Notes under the pieces: model-generated
What the model saw: the letters and a program-made list of their open reading frames with translations, nothing else
Databases searched by the model: none
Told to the model about the DNA's origin: nothing
Position numbers and translations under genes: made by a program
Source of the DNA: Gammaproteobacteria bacterium
GTDB lineage: Bacteria > Pseudomonadota > Gammaproteobacteria > SZUA-152
Length of the DNA stretch: 51,485 bases
Direction: 5' to 3'
Assembly: GCA_029882975.1 (NCBI GenBank)
Contig: JAOUJW010000039.1
Location: 1 to 51,485, forward strand
In this document: piece by piece, positions 25,846 to 36,600 of the stretch
Position numbering within the stretch: the first letter of the stretch is position 1
Layout of the letters: every line of letters starts with the position of its first letter

Positions 25846-26463
25846 ATGAATACAAACTCCGACAAATTTGACAATGATCTGGTTGCGCTAGCCAGTATCG
25901 CTGCCGTATTGCATAGCGTAAAACAAGTGGCATGGGGTGTATCTCTTGCGGCAAAAAACGCCATGGTGATATCTGCTCAGGCAGGGGACAAGGGGCGAGG
26001 ATTTCAACCCATCACCACGTTTATCGATGAAATTTCTCAAATAGCTATGGAAGGGGTCAATGAGATCAGTGACGCAGCCTTAATGTTGTCGAGAATCGCT
26101 GTTGAAAATCAACGTCAATATGATGCCTACCAACGTTTTTTAACGGTAAAAAGCCAAAGTCAGGATGCCAGATACATAGCTACCTTGGATGCGGCAATGA
26201 AGCGCGTGGAAAATAATATGTTACGTTCTATGGCGGAGTATAAAAAGGCCATGAGAGATTTGGTGTTCCGGCTGGAAGCCATGGACGAAAACATGCTGGC
26301 AGCGCGAGCGATCGCATCGGTTTCGCGCATTGTCACTGCCGATTCCGGTGAATACCGTTCCAAACTGGAGGTCGTGGCCAATAATTTGGAAACCGCTTCC
26401 GTGTACATAAAGGAAAAAGTTCTACACAGTTATCAGTGCTTAAGTATGGTGAGTAACCGTTAG
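25846..26463 (+). CDS. Short soluble chemoreceptor-tip-like protein
   Basis: 205 residues from ATG 25846; a TTG eight codons upstream is a weaker alternative. No membrane segment or sensor domain. Residues 33-64 match the signalling tip of methyl-accepting chemotaxis proteins: A-K-N-A-M-V-I-S-A-Q-A-G-D-K-G-R-G-F corresponds to the family's L-N-A-x-I-E-A-A-R-A-G-E-x-G-R-G-F. The rest is helical. Unlike a full receptor, only about 33 residues precede the tip, so the first long helix of the hairpin is missing; whether CheA/CheW can bind is open. It lies 22 nt before an ODP-type protein and is probably its partner. Confidence 0.72.
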   Translation: MNTNSDKFDNDLVALASIAAVLHSVKQVAWGVSLAAKNAMVISAQAGDKGRGFQPITTFIDEISQIAMEGVNEISDAALMLSRIAVENQRQYDAYQRFLTVKSQSQDARYIATLDAAMKRVENNMLRSMAEYKKAMRDLVFRLEAMDENMLAARAIASVSRIVTADSGEYRSKLEVVANNLETASVYIKEKVLHSYQCLSMVSNR

Positions 26464-26485
26464 GCCAACACAAAAGGGAATAGGG

Positions 26486-27223
26486 ATGCTATCCACAAAA
26501 TTATACGACCAAGGACATCAATGGATCATGTTCGGGCGAGATCCGTCGAAACCGGAAGCTATAATAGATACCAACCAATATATGGTGATAGCGGGTGAAC
26601 GTGCCTTGCTTATGGACCCCGGTGGTATAGAAGTATTTGCTCCCATGCTGGGTGCCATTCTACATCATGTGGATGTAGAGAAAATCACCGATTTGTTTGC
26701 ATCTCATCAAGACCCGGATATTATATCTTCATTGGGGTTGTGGGATCAGGCATTACCACACGCAGTGTTACACGCTCCCTGGTTATGGCAGGGGTTTCTA
26801 ACACATTTCGGTATGAACAATATCAACTACCGAGCGATTCCTGATGAAGGCGGTTCTCTGCAGCTGGGCTCGCTCACTCTCGAATTTATACCTGCACATT
26901 ATCTTCATGCCTCCGGTAACTTTCATGTTTATGACTCCGTCGCAAAAATACTAATGAGTGGCGACGTAGGCGCAGCACTGGAGCCGACGGGTGCCCCGGT
27001 ATTTGTTGAGGATTTTGACGAACACGTAAACAAAATGAAATTGTTTCATCAGCGATGGATGCCCTCAAACAGAGCTAAAAACGACTGGATAAAACGAGTT
27101 CGTCAATTGGACATAGAATACATGGCGCCACAGCACGGGCGAATATTTAAAGGCGACGACGTAAAACGGTTTCTCGATTGGTTTGAAAACCTCGAAGTGG
27201 GTACTGTGGTGTCGGCAGCATAA
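26486..27223 (+). CDS. ODP-type diiron protein (metallo-beta-lactamase fold)
   Basis: 245 residues. Metal ligands of the flavodiiron/ODP type are all present: H74, D76 and D78 in S-H-Q-D-P-D, H138 or H141 in P-A-H-Y-L-H-A-S-G-N, D160 in M-S-G-D-V-G, and H217 in A-P-Q-H-G. No flavodoxin domain follows, so it cannot reduce O2 by itself as a classical flavodiiron protein does; the stand-alone form is known as an oxygen-binding diiron protein. In Treponema denticola an ODP pairs with a soluble chemoreceptor as an O2/Fe sensor, and here the preceding gene is a chemoreceptor-tip-like protein 22 nt upstream. Sensing of oxygen or redox state is inferred. Confidence 0.85.
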   Translation: MLSTKLYDQGHQWIMFGRDPSKPEAIIDTNQYMVIAGERALLMDPGGIEVFAPMLGAILHHVDVEKITDLFASHQDPDIISSLGLWDQALPHAVLHAPWLWQGFLTHFGMNNINYRAIPDEGGSLQLGSLTLEFIPAHYLHASGNFHVYDSVAKILMSGDVGAALEPTGAPVFVEDFDEHVNKMKLFHQRWMPSNRAKNDWIKRVRQLDIEYMAPQHGRIFKGDDVKRFLDWFENLEVGTVVSAA

Positions 27224-27433
27224 ATCCATTCGAAAAATTAAAATCAAATCCGCGGTAGCTTTGCCCTTCTTTCCAACCAGTTGAACCATTTATGCTGCTC
27301 ATAATTTGGGTGGTAACGGGAGTGGTTCAATGGTGACTAATAATTATTACAAAAAATAAGAATAGTCTGTTTAAAAATAACCTGTGGCAATTGTTGATTC
27401 TTTATATATACTCATAACCTGGTAGTAACGGAC

Positions 27434-27452
27434 GATCAGGTTATGATCAGGT
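27434..27452. promoter_or_regulatory. Direct repeat GATCAGGT spaced by 11 bp, upstream of the secreted locus
   Basis: GATCAGGT occurs at 27434-27441 and 27445-27452, one helical turn apart. An inverted copy of AGGTTAT (ATAACCT, about 27414) lies upstream, and TATATA sequence is near 27400. This is the kind of arrangement a regulator binding on one face of DNA would use, placed 26 nt before the first gene of the locus. Confidence 0.35.
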
Positions 27453-27477
27453 GTAATGGATAAAACAGGAAGCGCGA

Positions 27478-28254
27478 ATGACTAGAATATTGGCCATTTT
27501 GCTATTAATCGAATGTGTACCACTGGTCCAAGCGGCGGATGATTGTTTGATGTCTGTGGACTCTTACAGGGCTCAATCAAAGAAAAGTGCATATCTAATC
27601 ATTGATACCAGATCAAAATTGGATTACAAAAAATATTGGATCTCGGGTTCAGTGAATTTCTCAAGCTATACCATCAAGACGAAAAATTATTTACGCGACA
27701 AGAAATTGGTATTGGTTAACGATGGAAAAAATGAAGAGTCATTGGTCAATCTCTGTCAGTCTTTGCGCAAACTTCAATTTAACGATATCCATGTGCTAAA
27801 AGGGGGACTCCCGGCCTGGCGCAAATCCTTTGGTGACATGGAAGGCGATAGAGTGGCGCAATTAGAGTTAAATACTGTTAGCGAAAAAGAGTTATACGCT
27901 ATACGGAACGACCCTAATTGGAAACTGGTGTCTACACAAAAACAAGCCGGTGCTTTCGCGTCCGTGACAGCGGCACAGGGTGGTAAGCTTTTGAAAAACG
28001 CGTTGTTTGTTAAACGTGAGCAAAAGCAAAAATCTTTCGTTAAAAACATACAACAGGCACTTGGAAAAGGATCGCAAGTCAACAACCTGGTGTTCACCAA
28101 CAAGCACGAATTCGAAAAAGCAGCTTCACTACCGTTAATGAAAAAATACAATATTTTCTACATGCAAAACAGCATGAGCAATTATGTTCGCTATTTGGGT
28201 CGATATGCTGGCGAACGAAAACTGGTCAGTAATAAACGCTCTCAATGCCAATAG
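27478..28254 (+). CDS. Exported rhodanese-like protein lacking the catalytic cysteine
   Basis: 258 residues. A signal peptide (residues 1-19, ending V-Q-A-A) is followed by a rhodanese domain at about 25-118: L-I-I-D-T-R-S, Y-W-I-S-G-S-V-N-F, and the closing V-L-K-G-G-L-P-A-W. The active-site loop reads L-V-N-D-G-K-N-E-E where a sulfurtransferase has a Cys, so the domain is probably non-catalytic. Residues 125-258 form a second region that looks like a diverged repeat of the same fold. ACAGGAAG stands upstream of ATG 27478. First gene of the secreted locus; the next gene starts 12 nt after its stop. Confidence 0.82.
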   Translation: MTRILAILLLIECVPLVQAADDCLMSVDSYRAQSKKSAYLIIDTRSKLDYKKYWISGSVNFSSYTIKTKNYLRDKKLVLVNDGKNEESLVNLCQSLRKLQFNDIHVLKGGLPAWRKSFGDMEGDRVAQLELNTVSEKELYAIRNDPNWKLVSTQKQAGAFASVTAAQGGKLLKNALFVKREQKQKSFVKNIQQALGKGSQVNNLVFTNKHEFEKAASLPLMKKYNIFYMQNSMSNYVRYLGRYAGERKLVSNKRSQCQ

Positions 28255-28266
28255 CAGGGATTAAGT

Positions 28267-29163
28267 ATGTTGGGTAACAAAACAATCACCGTGTCAATAG
28301 CTATCGTGGCTTTGCTAGCTGTGTCCGCAAGTTTTTTGTACAACAAGCATACGGAAAAAAACCCATACACTATAAAGAGAAACATTCGCTATAGTTTTAC
28401 CTTGCAAAATACCAGCACTCAAATCATCCAAAATGCTGAATTCTGGGCGTACGCACCGGTGAAGCAAACCTCATGGCAAAAAAGCGGAGTGATAGAAGCA
28501 TCACACCCTTATGAACTACAACAAGACGAATTGGGAAACCAGATATTGCATTTTTCCTTTGATAAATTACCCCCGTTTGCCACTGAAATCATCAACATAA
28601 AAGCGGATGTGTTATTTTCGACTCAAGCAAACAAGACAGATGAAAACCATTTAGAACGATTCTTGGCAGAAGAATCCTTCATGGAAATTAGTTCGCCCAA
28701 CATAAAGCAATTGGCGCTACAAATAAAACAAGCAAAGCAACAGCACACAGCGGAAAAAACCTTCAATTGGGTGGCTAACAACATCAAGTACGCGGGCTAC
28801 ATCAAAGACGAAAGAGGGGCCTTATACGCAATGAAGTCGCGCCAGGGCGATTGTACCGAATACATGTATTTAAACACGGCGTTGCTTCGAGCCAACCAAA
28901 TCCCATCGCGAGGCATCGGCGGATACGTTTATAGCGAAGACCGAATCCTCAAGCCCACGGACTATCACAATTGGTCGGAAGCCTATCTTGAAAACGCCTG
29001 GCGCATCATAGATCCGCAAAATAAAAAATACATGACTAACCAATCTCACTATATCGCGATGCGAATAGTCGGCCATACCAGCACTAAAAACCGTTCATCG
29101 CCGTTGAGTAATTCGCAACGCTTTGCGTTCGTAGGTGAAGGCTTATCGGTGAGAATGAATTGA
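28267..29163 (+). CDS. Transglutaminase-like protein with intact catalytic triad
   Basis: 298 residues. An N-terminal signal anchor (about 5-25) is followed by a beta-rich domain (35-120) and a transglutaminase-like core. The triad is C196 in R-Q-G-D-C-T-E, H234 in D-Y-H-N-W and D249 in W-R-I-I-D. The enzyme would face the periplasm or outside and could crosslink, or cleave, peptide or protein chains. It lies 12 nt after the rhodanese-like gene. The paralogue that follows shares the N-terminal beta domain but has lost two of the three catalytic residues. Confidence 0.87.
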   Translation: MLGNKTITVSIAIVALLAVSASFLYNKHTEKNPYTIKRNIRYSFTLQNTSTQIIQNAEFWAYAPVKQTSWQKSGVIEASHPYELQQDELGNQILHFSFDKLPPFATEIINIKADVLFSTQANKTDENHLERFLAEESFMEISSPNIKQLALQIKQAKQQHTAEKTFNWVANNIKYAGYIKDERGALYAMKSRQGDCTEYMYLNTALLRANQIPSRGIGGYVYSEDRILKPTDYHNWSEAYLENAWRIIDPQNKKYMTNQSHYIAMRIVGHTSTKNRSSPLSNSQRFAFVGEGLSVRMN

Positions 29164-29541
29164 AGCGTTTGTCTGAGTTTAAACTTTAACCTTTTTGAAT
29201 AAACCCCACGCAAGTTTTAATCGAGTTGCAATCTTTCTAAAATAAATTTATTTAACAATGTAGACACATTTGGATTATCTGCTATATTCTCTAAAATTAA
29301 GTGCATCACTATGAGTCGGAAATCCGTACTTGCTCTCCTCGTAGACTTAATTCGCAACAAGAAAATGTAAAAACAAATAATAGCGTAGTTATTGGTTGGG
29401 GAGGAACCATTGCATGTCCAGTCTATTGATCACGTAGCAATTCCCAGTTAGTCCCATTGTTCGTATTGAATAAACGCCGAGCGCTGTTTATAGGTTTTGC
29501 TGTGCCAAAATAATGATATAGGTGTATAGGGGATAAGGAAA
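29164..29541. other. Intergenic region between the two transglutaminase-like genes
   Basis: 378 nt, strongly AT-rich. No convincing gene, RNA or terminator; short open frames such as 29311-29370 (19 codons) have no ribosome site. A TTGCAA with AT-rich sequence 16 bp downstream near 29230 might be a promoter for the second transglutaminase-like gene. A GGAGGAA patch at 29402 is followed by an ATG but only seven codons. Confidence 0.35.
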
Positions 29542-30630
29542 GTGTTGTCAGCAACCAATTCGCAACTTCCAAAGCAGATAAGTCGAAAAATCATATTTAT
29601 TGTTTTGCTTGCAATATTTAGTCTCATTGCAGTGTTTTCGATAGTAGAAAAAGAATTAGTCACTCATTTCGATGCTCGGAAGTACAAGGGAGAACAAGGT
29701 CACTATCCTATTAGTAAAACTATTGAGTATTCTCTGGGGGTAACAAACCAAACTTCCAGAGTGTTGAAAAATGGAGAGGCTAGATTGCATTTGCTGGTAG
29801 GTAGGAGTGCTTTCCAAAAAGTTGAAGATCTTCGTGTGGATGTTAAGCATCCTGCTATAGTGGAAAAGCGTATTTTATTCGATGGCTACGGAAACCGAAC
29901 GCTTTTTCTTAAACTAAAGAATTTTCAAAACGATGAATCGCTGAAAGTGCATGTTAGGGCTGAAGTCTCATTTTCAAACACACCTAACTATGACCCCCCA
30001 GACTATCAGTCTCTCAAAAGATACGAAATGATTCTTGGTCCTCAAGTAGAGAGCGTTTTATCTACGCAGAAATCCAGTAAGCCCCACGGGGAAGTAATGC
30101 CTGGGAAAGCTCAAAACTTTCATCGGTTATTGTCTTGGTTCAAAAATATAGACAAGGAAAACTTGCAGGATATCATGGGTAGATTGAACGACGAGTCCGG
30201 CAATAAAATTCCAAAAGCGCCTATACGTAGAAAAATAGGCAATAAACCTGATATAGATCACGACTTAATAAAAAGAAATCTAGCACTTTCAGCGCTGTTG
30301 AGTGCCGCAAAAATACCAGCGAGAACGGTTTTGGGTACGGTTTTGAAAGGCAGGAATGAGAATATTACAAAAATCAATGTTTGGGTGGAATACTTCGATG
30401 AGGAACGATGGCATGTATTGGACGAGGAAACCTATGAGCCTATCTCGGAGCCATCGAACTATTTCGCACTTCGGATATTGGATCCTCGAAAACACTTAAG
30501 TTTAATAAGCGAAGAATTTGGGTTGTACGAATTGGCAGGCTTAAGGTCAATACCATTTCGAGGAAAAATAGTGGTTCCTCAATCGGGATACGAATCGGAA
30601 GAAACGAATTCAAATGAAAAAATATCTTAG
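29542..30630 (+). CDS. Transglutaminase-like paralogue with degenerate active site
   Basis: 362 residues. An N-terminal membrane helix (about 16-35) is followed by a beta domain matching that of the preceding paralogue (I-E-Y-S-L-G-V-T-N-Q-T-S-R compared with I-R-Y-S-F-T-L-Q-N-T-S-T). In the transglutaminase region, A-L-L-S-A-A-K-I-P-A-R aligns with A-L-L-R-A-N-Q-I-P-S-R of the active protein. By that alignment the Cys position holds Leu, the His is replaced by Asn (I-N-V-W), and only the Asp (H-V-L-D) remains. It is probably a binding or structural protein, perhaps a regulator of its active sister. Start is GTG 29542 or TTG 29545; the GGATAAGGAAA site suits the latter slightly better. Confidence 0.8.
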   Translation: MLSATNSQLPKQISRKIIFIVLLAIFSLIAVFSIVEKELVTHFDARKYKGEQGHYPISKTIEYSLGVTNQTSRVLKNGEARLHLLVGRSAFQKVEDLRVDVKHPAIVEKRILFDGYGNRTLFLKLKNFQNDESLKVHVRAEVSFSNTPNYDPPDYQSLKRYEMILGPQVESVLSTQKSSKPHGEVMPGKAQNFHRLLSWFKNIDKENLQDIMGRLNDESGNKIPKAPIRRKIGNKPDIDHDLIKRNLALSALLSAAKIPARTVLGTVLKGRNENITKINVWVEYFDEERWHVLDEETYEPISEPSNYFALRILDPRKHLSLISEEFGLYELAGLRSIPFRGKIVVPQSGYESEETNSNEKIS

Positions 30631-30645
30631 GAATTGGTGGTCCAT

Positions 30646-33600
30646 GTGAAAATAAAACACATATTCGACACAATAAAGTACTCTTTGCTATTGATGTGCA
30701 CTGTAGTTAAGTTAAGTGTAGTTTCCTTAATGCTCAGCCTGACCTGGTCATCACTCGCCTACGCCGTGGTAGAAACGCACTCTGGGGAAATCAGTATCGA
30801 TACGACTTGGTCAAAAACCGGTGTGGAAGCGCACTGGGTTACGAGCACAGTGACCGTGCCTGCGGGAGTGACATTAACCATAGAAGCCGGAGCGGTTGTC
30901 AAATTTAGTGTTAGTGCTAGATTAGATGTATATGGTGTTCTGAATGCGGTCGGTATCGCGGATACCGATCCGATTGTGTTTACATCATATCGCGATGATT
31001 CGGTAGGAGGAGATACCAATGCCGATGGCTCTAGTGTAGGTCAATTAGGTGATTGGAGTGGTATCAATTTGCACTTAGCCGGGTCTACCCTATCTCGGTT
31101 TGAAAATAATATTTTCCAATATAGTGGCGAAGGTTTGTATGTAAACAAGTCCGACAGTTCAATTGTTAATAACATTTTCAATTATAACGGATACGCTTTA
31201 TACATTCTTGATGCATCCCCGGTAGTGAATAATAATACATTGGCGGATAACAGGGATGCATTGGTTATAGACGATAGCCTGGGCGTACAAAATATAACCC
31301 TTAGTGGTAACTCGGTCCTAAGAAACGAGTACGGCATCGTACTGTGGGGGTCAACAGCTCTCATCGAAAACAATACAATTTCGGACAATACTGCCTGGGG
31401 TTTGTTCTATGATAGTTGGTATGCGGCTCCGGTTATCAAGAATAACATAATAACGGGTAATCTTTATCCTACCTACCTGCCTGCAAGTGCAGTTCCCAAC
31501 GCTGTGGATGGAAACACACTCATACCGAATACGAATAACGGCTTGTGGATTCGAGGGAATGACCGAGCCACAAATCTAAACCTGGATGTAATTTCATCGG
31601 TGGATGCGACACTAAACACCTATCACGTGAAAGGTGAATTAACCATGGCCAGTGGTAGCACTTTGTCTATTGGTAATGGCGTGATCATGAAATTCGATCC
31701 CAATTCCGGGCTGAACATAGACGGTACGTTAAGCGCTTTAGGAACAGCGAGTGAGCCGGTGGTCTTTACATCCGTAAAAGATGATCGTTACGGGGGAGAT
31801 TTTAATAACGATGGGAATTCAAGTATACCGAATTCCGGAGATTGGGGTTCATTATCTTTCAGTGATACTTCAACCGCTAATGTCATCGAAAATGCAATTA
31901 TTAGATACGGTGGGGGGCTAAACGAAAGCAACCTGTATTCCTATTACGGCCCTTTGATTTTGCGGAATAGTGCGGTGTCTTTTTCCAGCGGGCATGGTCT
32001 AAACAGTTTCGGTGCCAACGTTACATTGCAAAACAATGAAGTGTTCGCGAATGCTTGGGATGGATTGCATTTTGAAGACTCCGGTACCTCTAGTGTAACT
32101 GGGGGAAGAATCTATGCCAATCTCCAGAACGGTATCAGTGTAAGTGGCGTCGCAAGCTTTAGTATCAGCAATTCTGAGATTCTTGGAAATTCCTTGTATG
32201 GCGTTATTAATACAACCAGCCCCGTCGTGGGAACCGTTGCTACCGCAAATTGGTGGGGAGATGTTAGTGGGGCGGGAGGTGCTTTATCGGGCCAGGGTGA
32301 CAAGGTAAGTAACAATGTTGATGCCGGAGCGCCATTGGGTACGGGTTCATCCATTAGTTACTTTAATGCCGGCGAAAATGCTTCTTTAGGGATTGCCGCG
32401 CCAGTAGTGGTTCGGGGAAGCCCGTTTTCGGGTGCAAGTCCTGCAACCAGCGGTTTGTTGGATCTTGAATCGGTGCAATTAAGCTATCCGTCTTTGGATG
32501 TTAATAAACGCTACGACATATTTCTTACTTACTTGAATCCCGCAGAGCCGACCTATCAATACTCTACAAGCGGATCTGGAGTGCTGATTCATGACAGCGT
32601 ATACGTTGACAATACCAATCCACAAGTACACCGTTTTCCCCTTGTGGTTCAAGCATACGCCTCCGGGACCATGGGCCTTACGATAAATTCGGATGCGGAC
32701 AAAAGCGCTGCTGTGTCGCAGGTGTGGCTGATAGAATCTTTATCTGCGGGCGATACTGTTGCGCCCGTCAGTACAATTGCCATTCCGACGAATGGAACAT
32801 CCTTAAATCCCGGGGGTAGCGTCGTCACAATCAGCGGAAATTCGACCGATGATCTGGGTGGTAGTGGGATTGTCGGTGTACAACTAGGAATCAATGATGG
32901 TATATCAACGCAGTGGTACAAAGCAGCCTTGCAGAGTGACGGTACGTGGACATTTGACTGGACTGTTACAAGCGATGGTGACTACACTTTGTATGCCAGC
33001 GCGATTGATAATGAGGGGAATCGAGAAAATTCATCGAGCGGAATTAATGTTTCCATTGATACGATGCTTCCAAGTCAAGCTACCGCATTGTACGCATACG
33101 ACAAACCGCAGGATTCGGGTGGTGTTATAGAACTGTTCTGGACTTTGTCTCCTGATGACGGGGAAGGTTCAAACGACGTGGTCTCTTATGAAGTGCAACG
33201 GCGTACCGAAACTGGTTCTTTTGGGGTTGTAGGTACTGTCGCAAATGGAATAAGTAGCTATTCAGACACGACAACGATCAACAGCGAATCTTATTATTAC
33301 AAGATTATCGTTTTGGACCAGGCGGGTAACCGGTCAGCGGATTCTGTAGCCTATGGCCCGGTAGTCGCCTTAGATAACACTATCAGCGATACCGTACCGC
33401 CAGAGGACGTTACGGCATTGACAGCAGAGGCCGGGAATCAATCGGCCTACCTCAGTTGGACAGCAAGTGTGGATTCTTCCTTGGATTTAGTTCAACAACT
33501 TTTAGATGTCTCCATTGATGGGGGAGTTACCTGGGGTCAAAATCAACCTGATTACAACGACGGGGGTTCGATTCCGCTAAATAAAATCAGCACGAACCAA

Positions 33601-36600
33601 CTGGTACAAAATTTAACAAATGGGCAAAACTATACATTTCGAGTCCGTGTCAAGGATTCCGCTTCACCGGCAAACGTAAGCGCAGGTGTTTCCAGCGGTG
33701 CAGTTATACCAAGCGAAACAGCTTCCATCGCGGTACCTACCACGATTAGCGAAAATACGACTTGGCATTCGGGTGTGTATTACATTGCCTTGCCAACGAC
33801 AGTAAACACCGGTGCTACGTTGACCCTGGAAGCCGGTACGATTATAAAGTTTGCGGCAGGAGCCACCCTGAATGTGCTTGGAAACCTTCAGTCCATGGGT
33901 GAGCAAAGTAATCCAGTGGTATTAACCGCATATGCAGATGACTCTTATGGAGGAGACACCAACGGTGACGGGACTGGAAGTGTAGCCAGCCCTGGTGATT
34001 GGGGTTACTTAAAGTTAGGTTCGGGTAATCATCTTTTGAGACATACAATCGTACGTTTTGGAGGTGGCGTAGATACGAGCCGAATGGTAATGAAAGACGA
34101 GTGGTTATGCAATAGTGAAACATATTCAGCCAATGTTATCGCTGATTTATCAAATCTCGTTATAGATGGCGGTAAAATCGAATATAGTGGTTCACATGGT
34201 CTGTTTCTACATTCTGGAGAAACTAGCATAGATAGAGCGTCAATTATCAATAACTCAAAAAATGGAATATATTCGTCGGCTTATGCGTTTGAAGATTGGG
34301 ATTGGGGTTTATGTTTTTTGGGAAGTATCAATTATTTGAACTTAACAAGAAGCGCGGTGACGGACAATCAAGGTAATGGTATCGAGCAGTTACAGAGTTC
34401 GTTAGGAATCAATGGAAATACTATTCAAAGTAATGGTGGATATGGAATAAATCGAGTCAGTGGTACGTCACCCTATTCACCAAAGAATAATACTATTACC
34501 AATAATGATGTGGCTCTTAGGGTGCCAGTTGATGACTTTCCGGACGAAACCAATACCTTAACGCCAAACACCAAAAAATTTATTGAACTGACTTATGGCT
34601 ATTCTAAAAATCAACATTGGCCCGTTTGGGGGAGAGGTACGAACGATGCGATAGGAACATACTTAATATCCGGTAATGTTATGGTTCCTGCGTTAAGTAC
34701 CCTATCTGTGGAATCCGGGGTGATTTTGAAGTTTGCACAAGGTGTAAATCTTAGGGTTGATGGTGCTTTGGATGCGGTTGGTAAGAGTGAAGAAAAAATA
34801 GTTTTCACCTCGGACAGAGACGACAGTATCGGAGGGGATACCAATGGTGATAGCAATGCAACCGCACCGTTTAGTGGGTATTGGGCAGGACTGACTTTTT
34901 CCGCTTCAACTATAGATTTTTTAACCAAACTAACTAATGTCAACATAAATTATGCGGGAGGAACTGGTTCTCAAGCCATAACCATTCTGTCCAATATTAC
35001 GTTGGAGCAATCCGAAGTTTCCAACAGCAGGGGTGCTGGAATAACGGTTAGTAGCGGTACACCGGTAATTCGGGAAAACAAGATATGGGGTAATGAAAGC
35101 GTCGGTATTAAAGTACTCAATACCGGTGTCGCTCCCTATATTGAGTCAAATCAGATAACTGAAAATATTGTGGATGGTATTAATATTTCATACGATGCAG
35201 TTCCTCAGCTGTATAAAAATCAGTTACTGGCCAATACCGGATTCGGGATTAATAATAGTGGGATAAATACCATAGATGCTACGGAGCACTGGTGGGGTGA
35301 TACTGATGGTACTGGTCCTTACCATGTAACCAATAACATATCGGGTACAGGTAATGAAGTCAGCGATAATGTGGTGTTTTCCCCATATCGTCCCATTGCG
35401 GCTGCGGAATACCTTTATACCAATCTGCAAGCGCCGGAAAGCACAAGCGCTGGTACATTGCCGGTAGCGGTGCTTGTACAGGGAACTGTTTCCAATGAAT
35501 GGGACAGCCTAAATCTTTCACCGAACCGTACAATGGCGTGGCATACCAACGCAGTAGTAATGGATATATCCGGACTAAACCCGGCAAAAAGATACGCCAT
35601 AAGAGTGTCCTATTTTAATGGTGACGCACAGGACTACTACCAAAGTCTTACGGACGGTTCCGGAAACACTTTACACAACAGCATGCGCCTGCCTATTACG
35701 CCAACGCAATATCAGTTTTTACCTGCGCCGGATCTGTATCAAAGCGGCGGTATGCAACTTCGTTTTGTAAATGATAACCCCGGGACCCAACCTAGAGCGG
35801 TAGTCTCACAAGTCATGATTTTGGAGCATATTACGGATTTCGCTCCGCCCACACTTCAGTCAATAGGTTTTAATGACGTGGATGGTAGCGGTACCTTAAC
35901 AATAGGCGACGAATACCATTTTCAATTCTCCAAGGTGATGGATAAAACTCAATTGCCGGATGGGGGTGCTGATGCAGATTTCAGTTTGTCGCCAAGCGGC
36001 GCAAGTTATGGTTCGCCAAACAGCATACGTTGGAGCCCGGATGAGACAAAAGCCATTGTAACGCTGGTTTCCGGATTTAGCGTGTCCGGGACAGAAGCAG
36101 TGACGCTATCGAACATAACGGACAGAATGGGGAACGCAGCAACCGGAGACCATAGCTTGAGCACCACAGACACGGTAGAGCCTCAGATAGTTGCTTTAAG
36201 TTTCACGGACACAGACAGCAGCAGCACGGTTAGCATAGGGGATTCCTATACCTTTACTTTTAGTGAATCCATGAATTCGGCCGTCGCAATAAATCCGAAT
36301 TCCGATTTGTCTCCGGACGGGAAGATATACGGATATTCAAGTGCTGCCAGTTGGAACATCGATAGCACTACTTTAACGGTCACCCTCTCAGACGGCTTTA
36401 CAATTAGCGGATCGGAAAAAGTAATGCCAAGTGCGGCTTTGGTTGATGCGGCTGGAAATGCAGTCAGCAATTTCATTTATCTCGAATCTAACGATCTATT
36501 CAGACTCACCAATGTACTATATGCCCCGGAAATCAATTATGTCTCTAGCAGCCCGATAACCTTGCAAGGTACAAGACCCCAAAATACTTCTGTTTGGGTG

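Noticed and set aside
27281-27330. Inverted repeat TTGAACCA/TGGTTCAA as a terminator after the ODP gene
   Set aside because: The arms are 34 nt apart and no T-run follows, so the hairpin is not convincing.
29311-29370. 19-codon ORF in the AT-rich gap before the second transglutaminase-like gene
   Set aside because: No ribosome site and too short to support.
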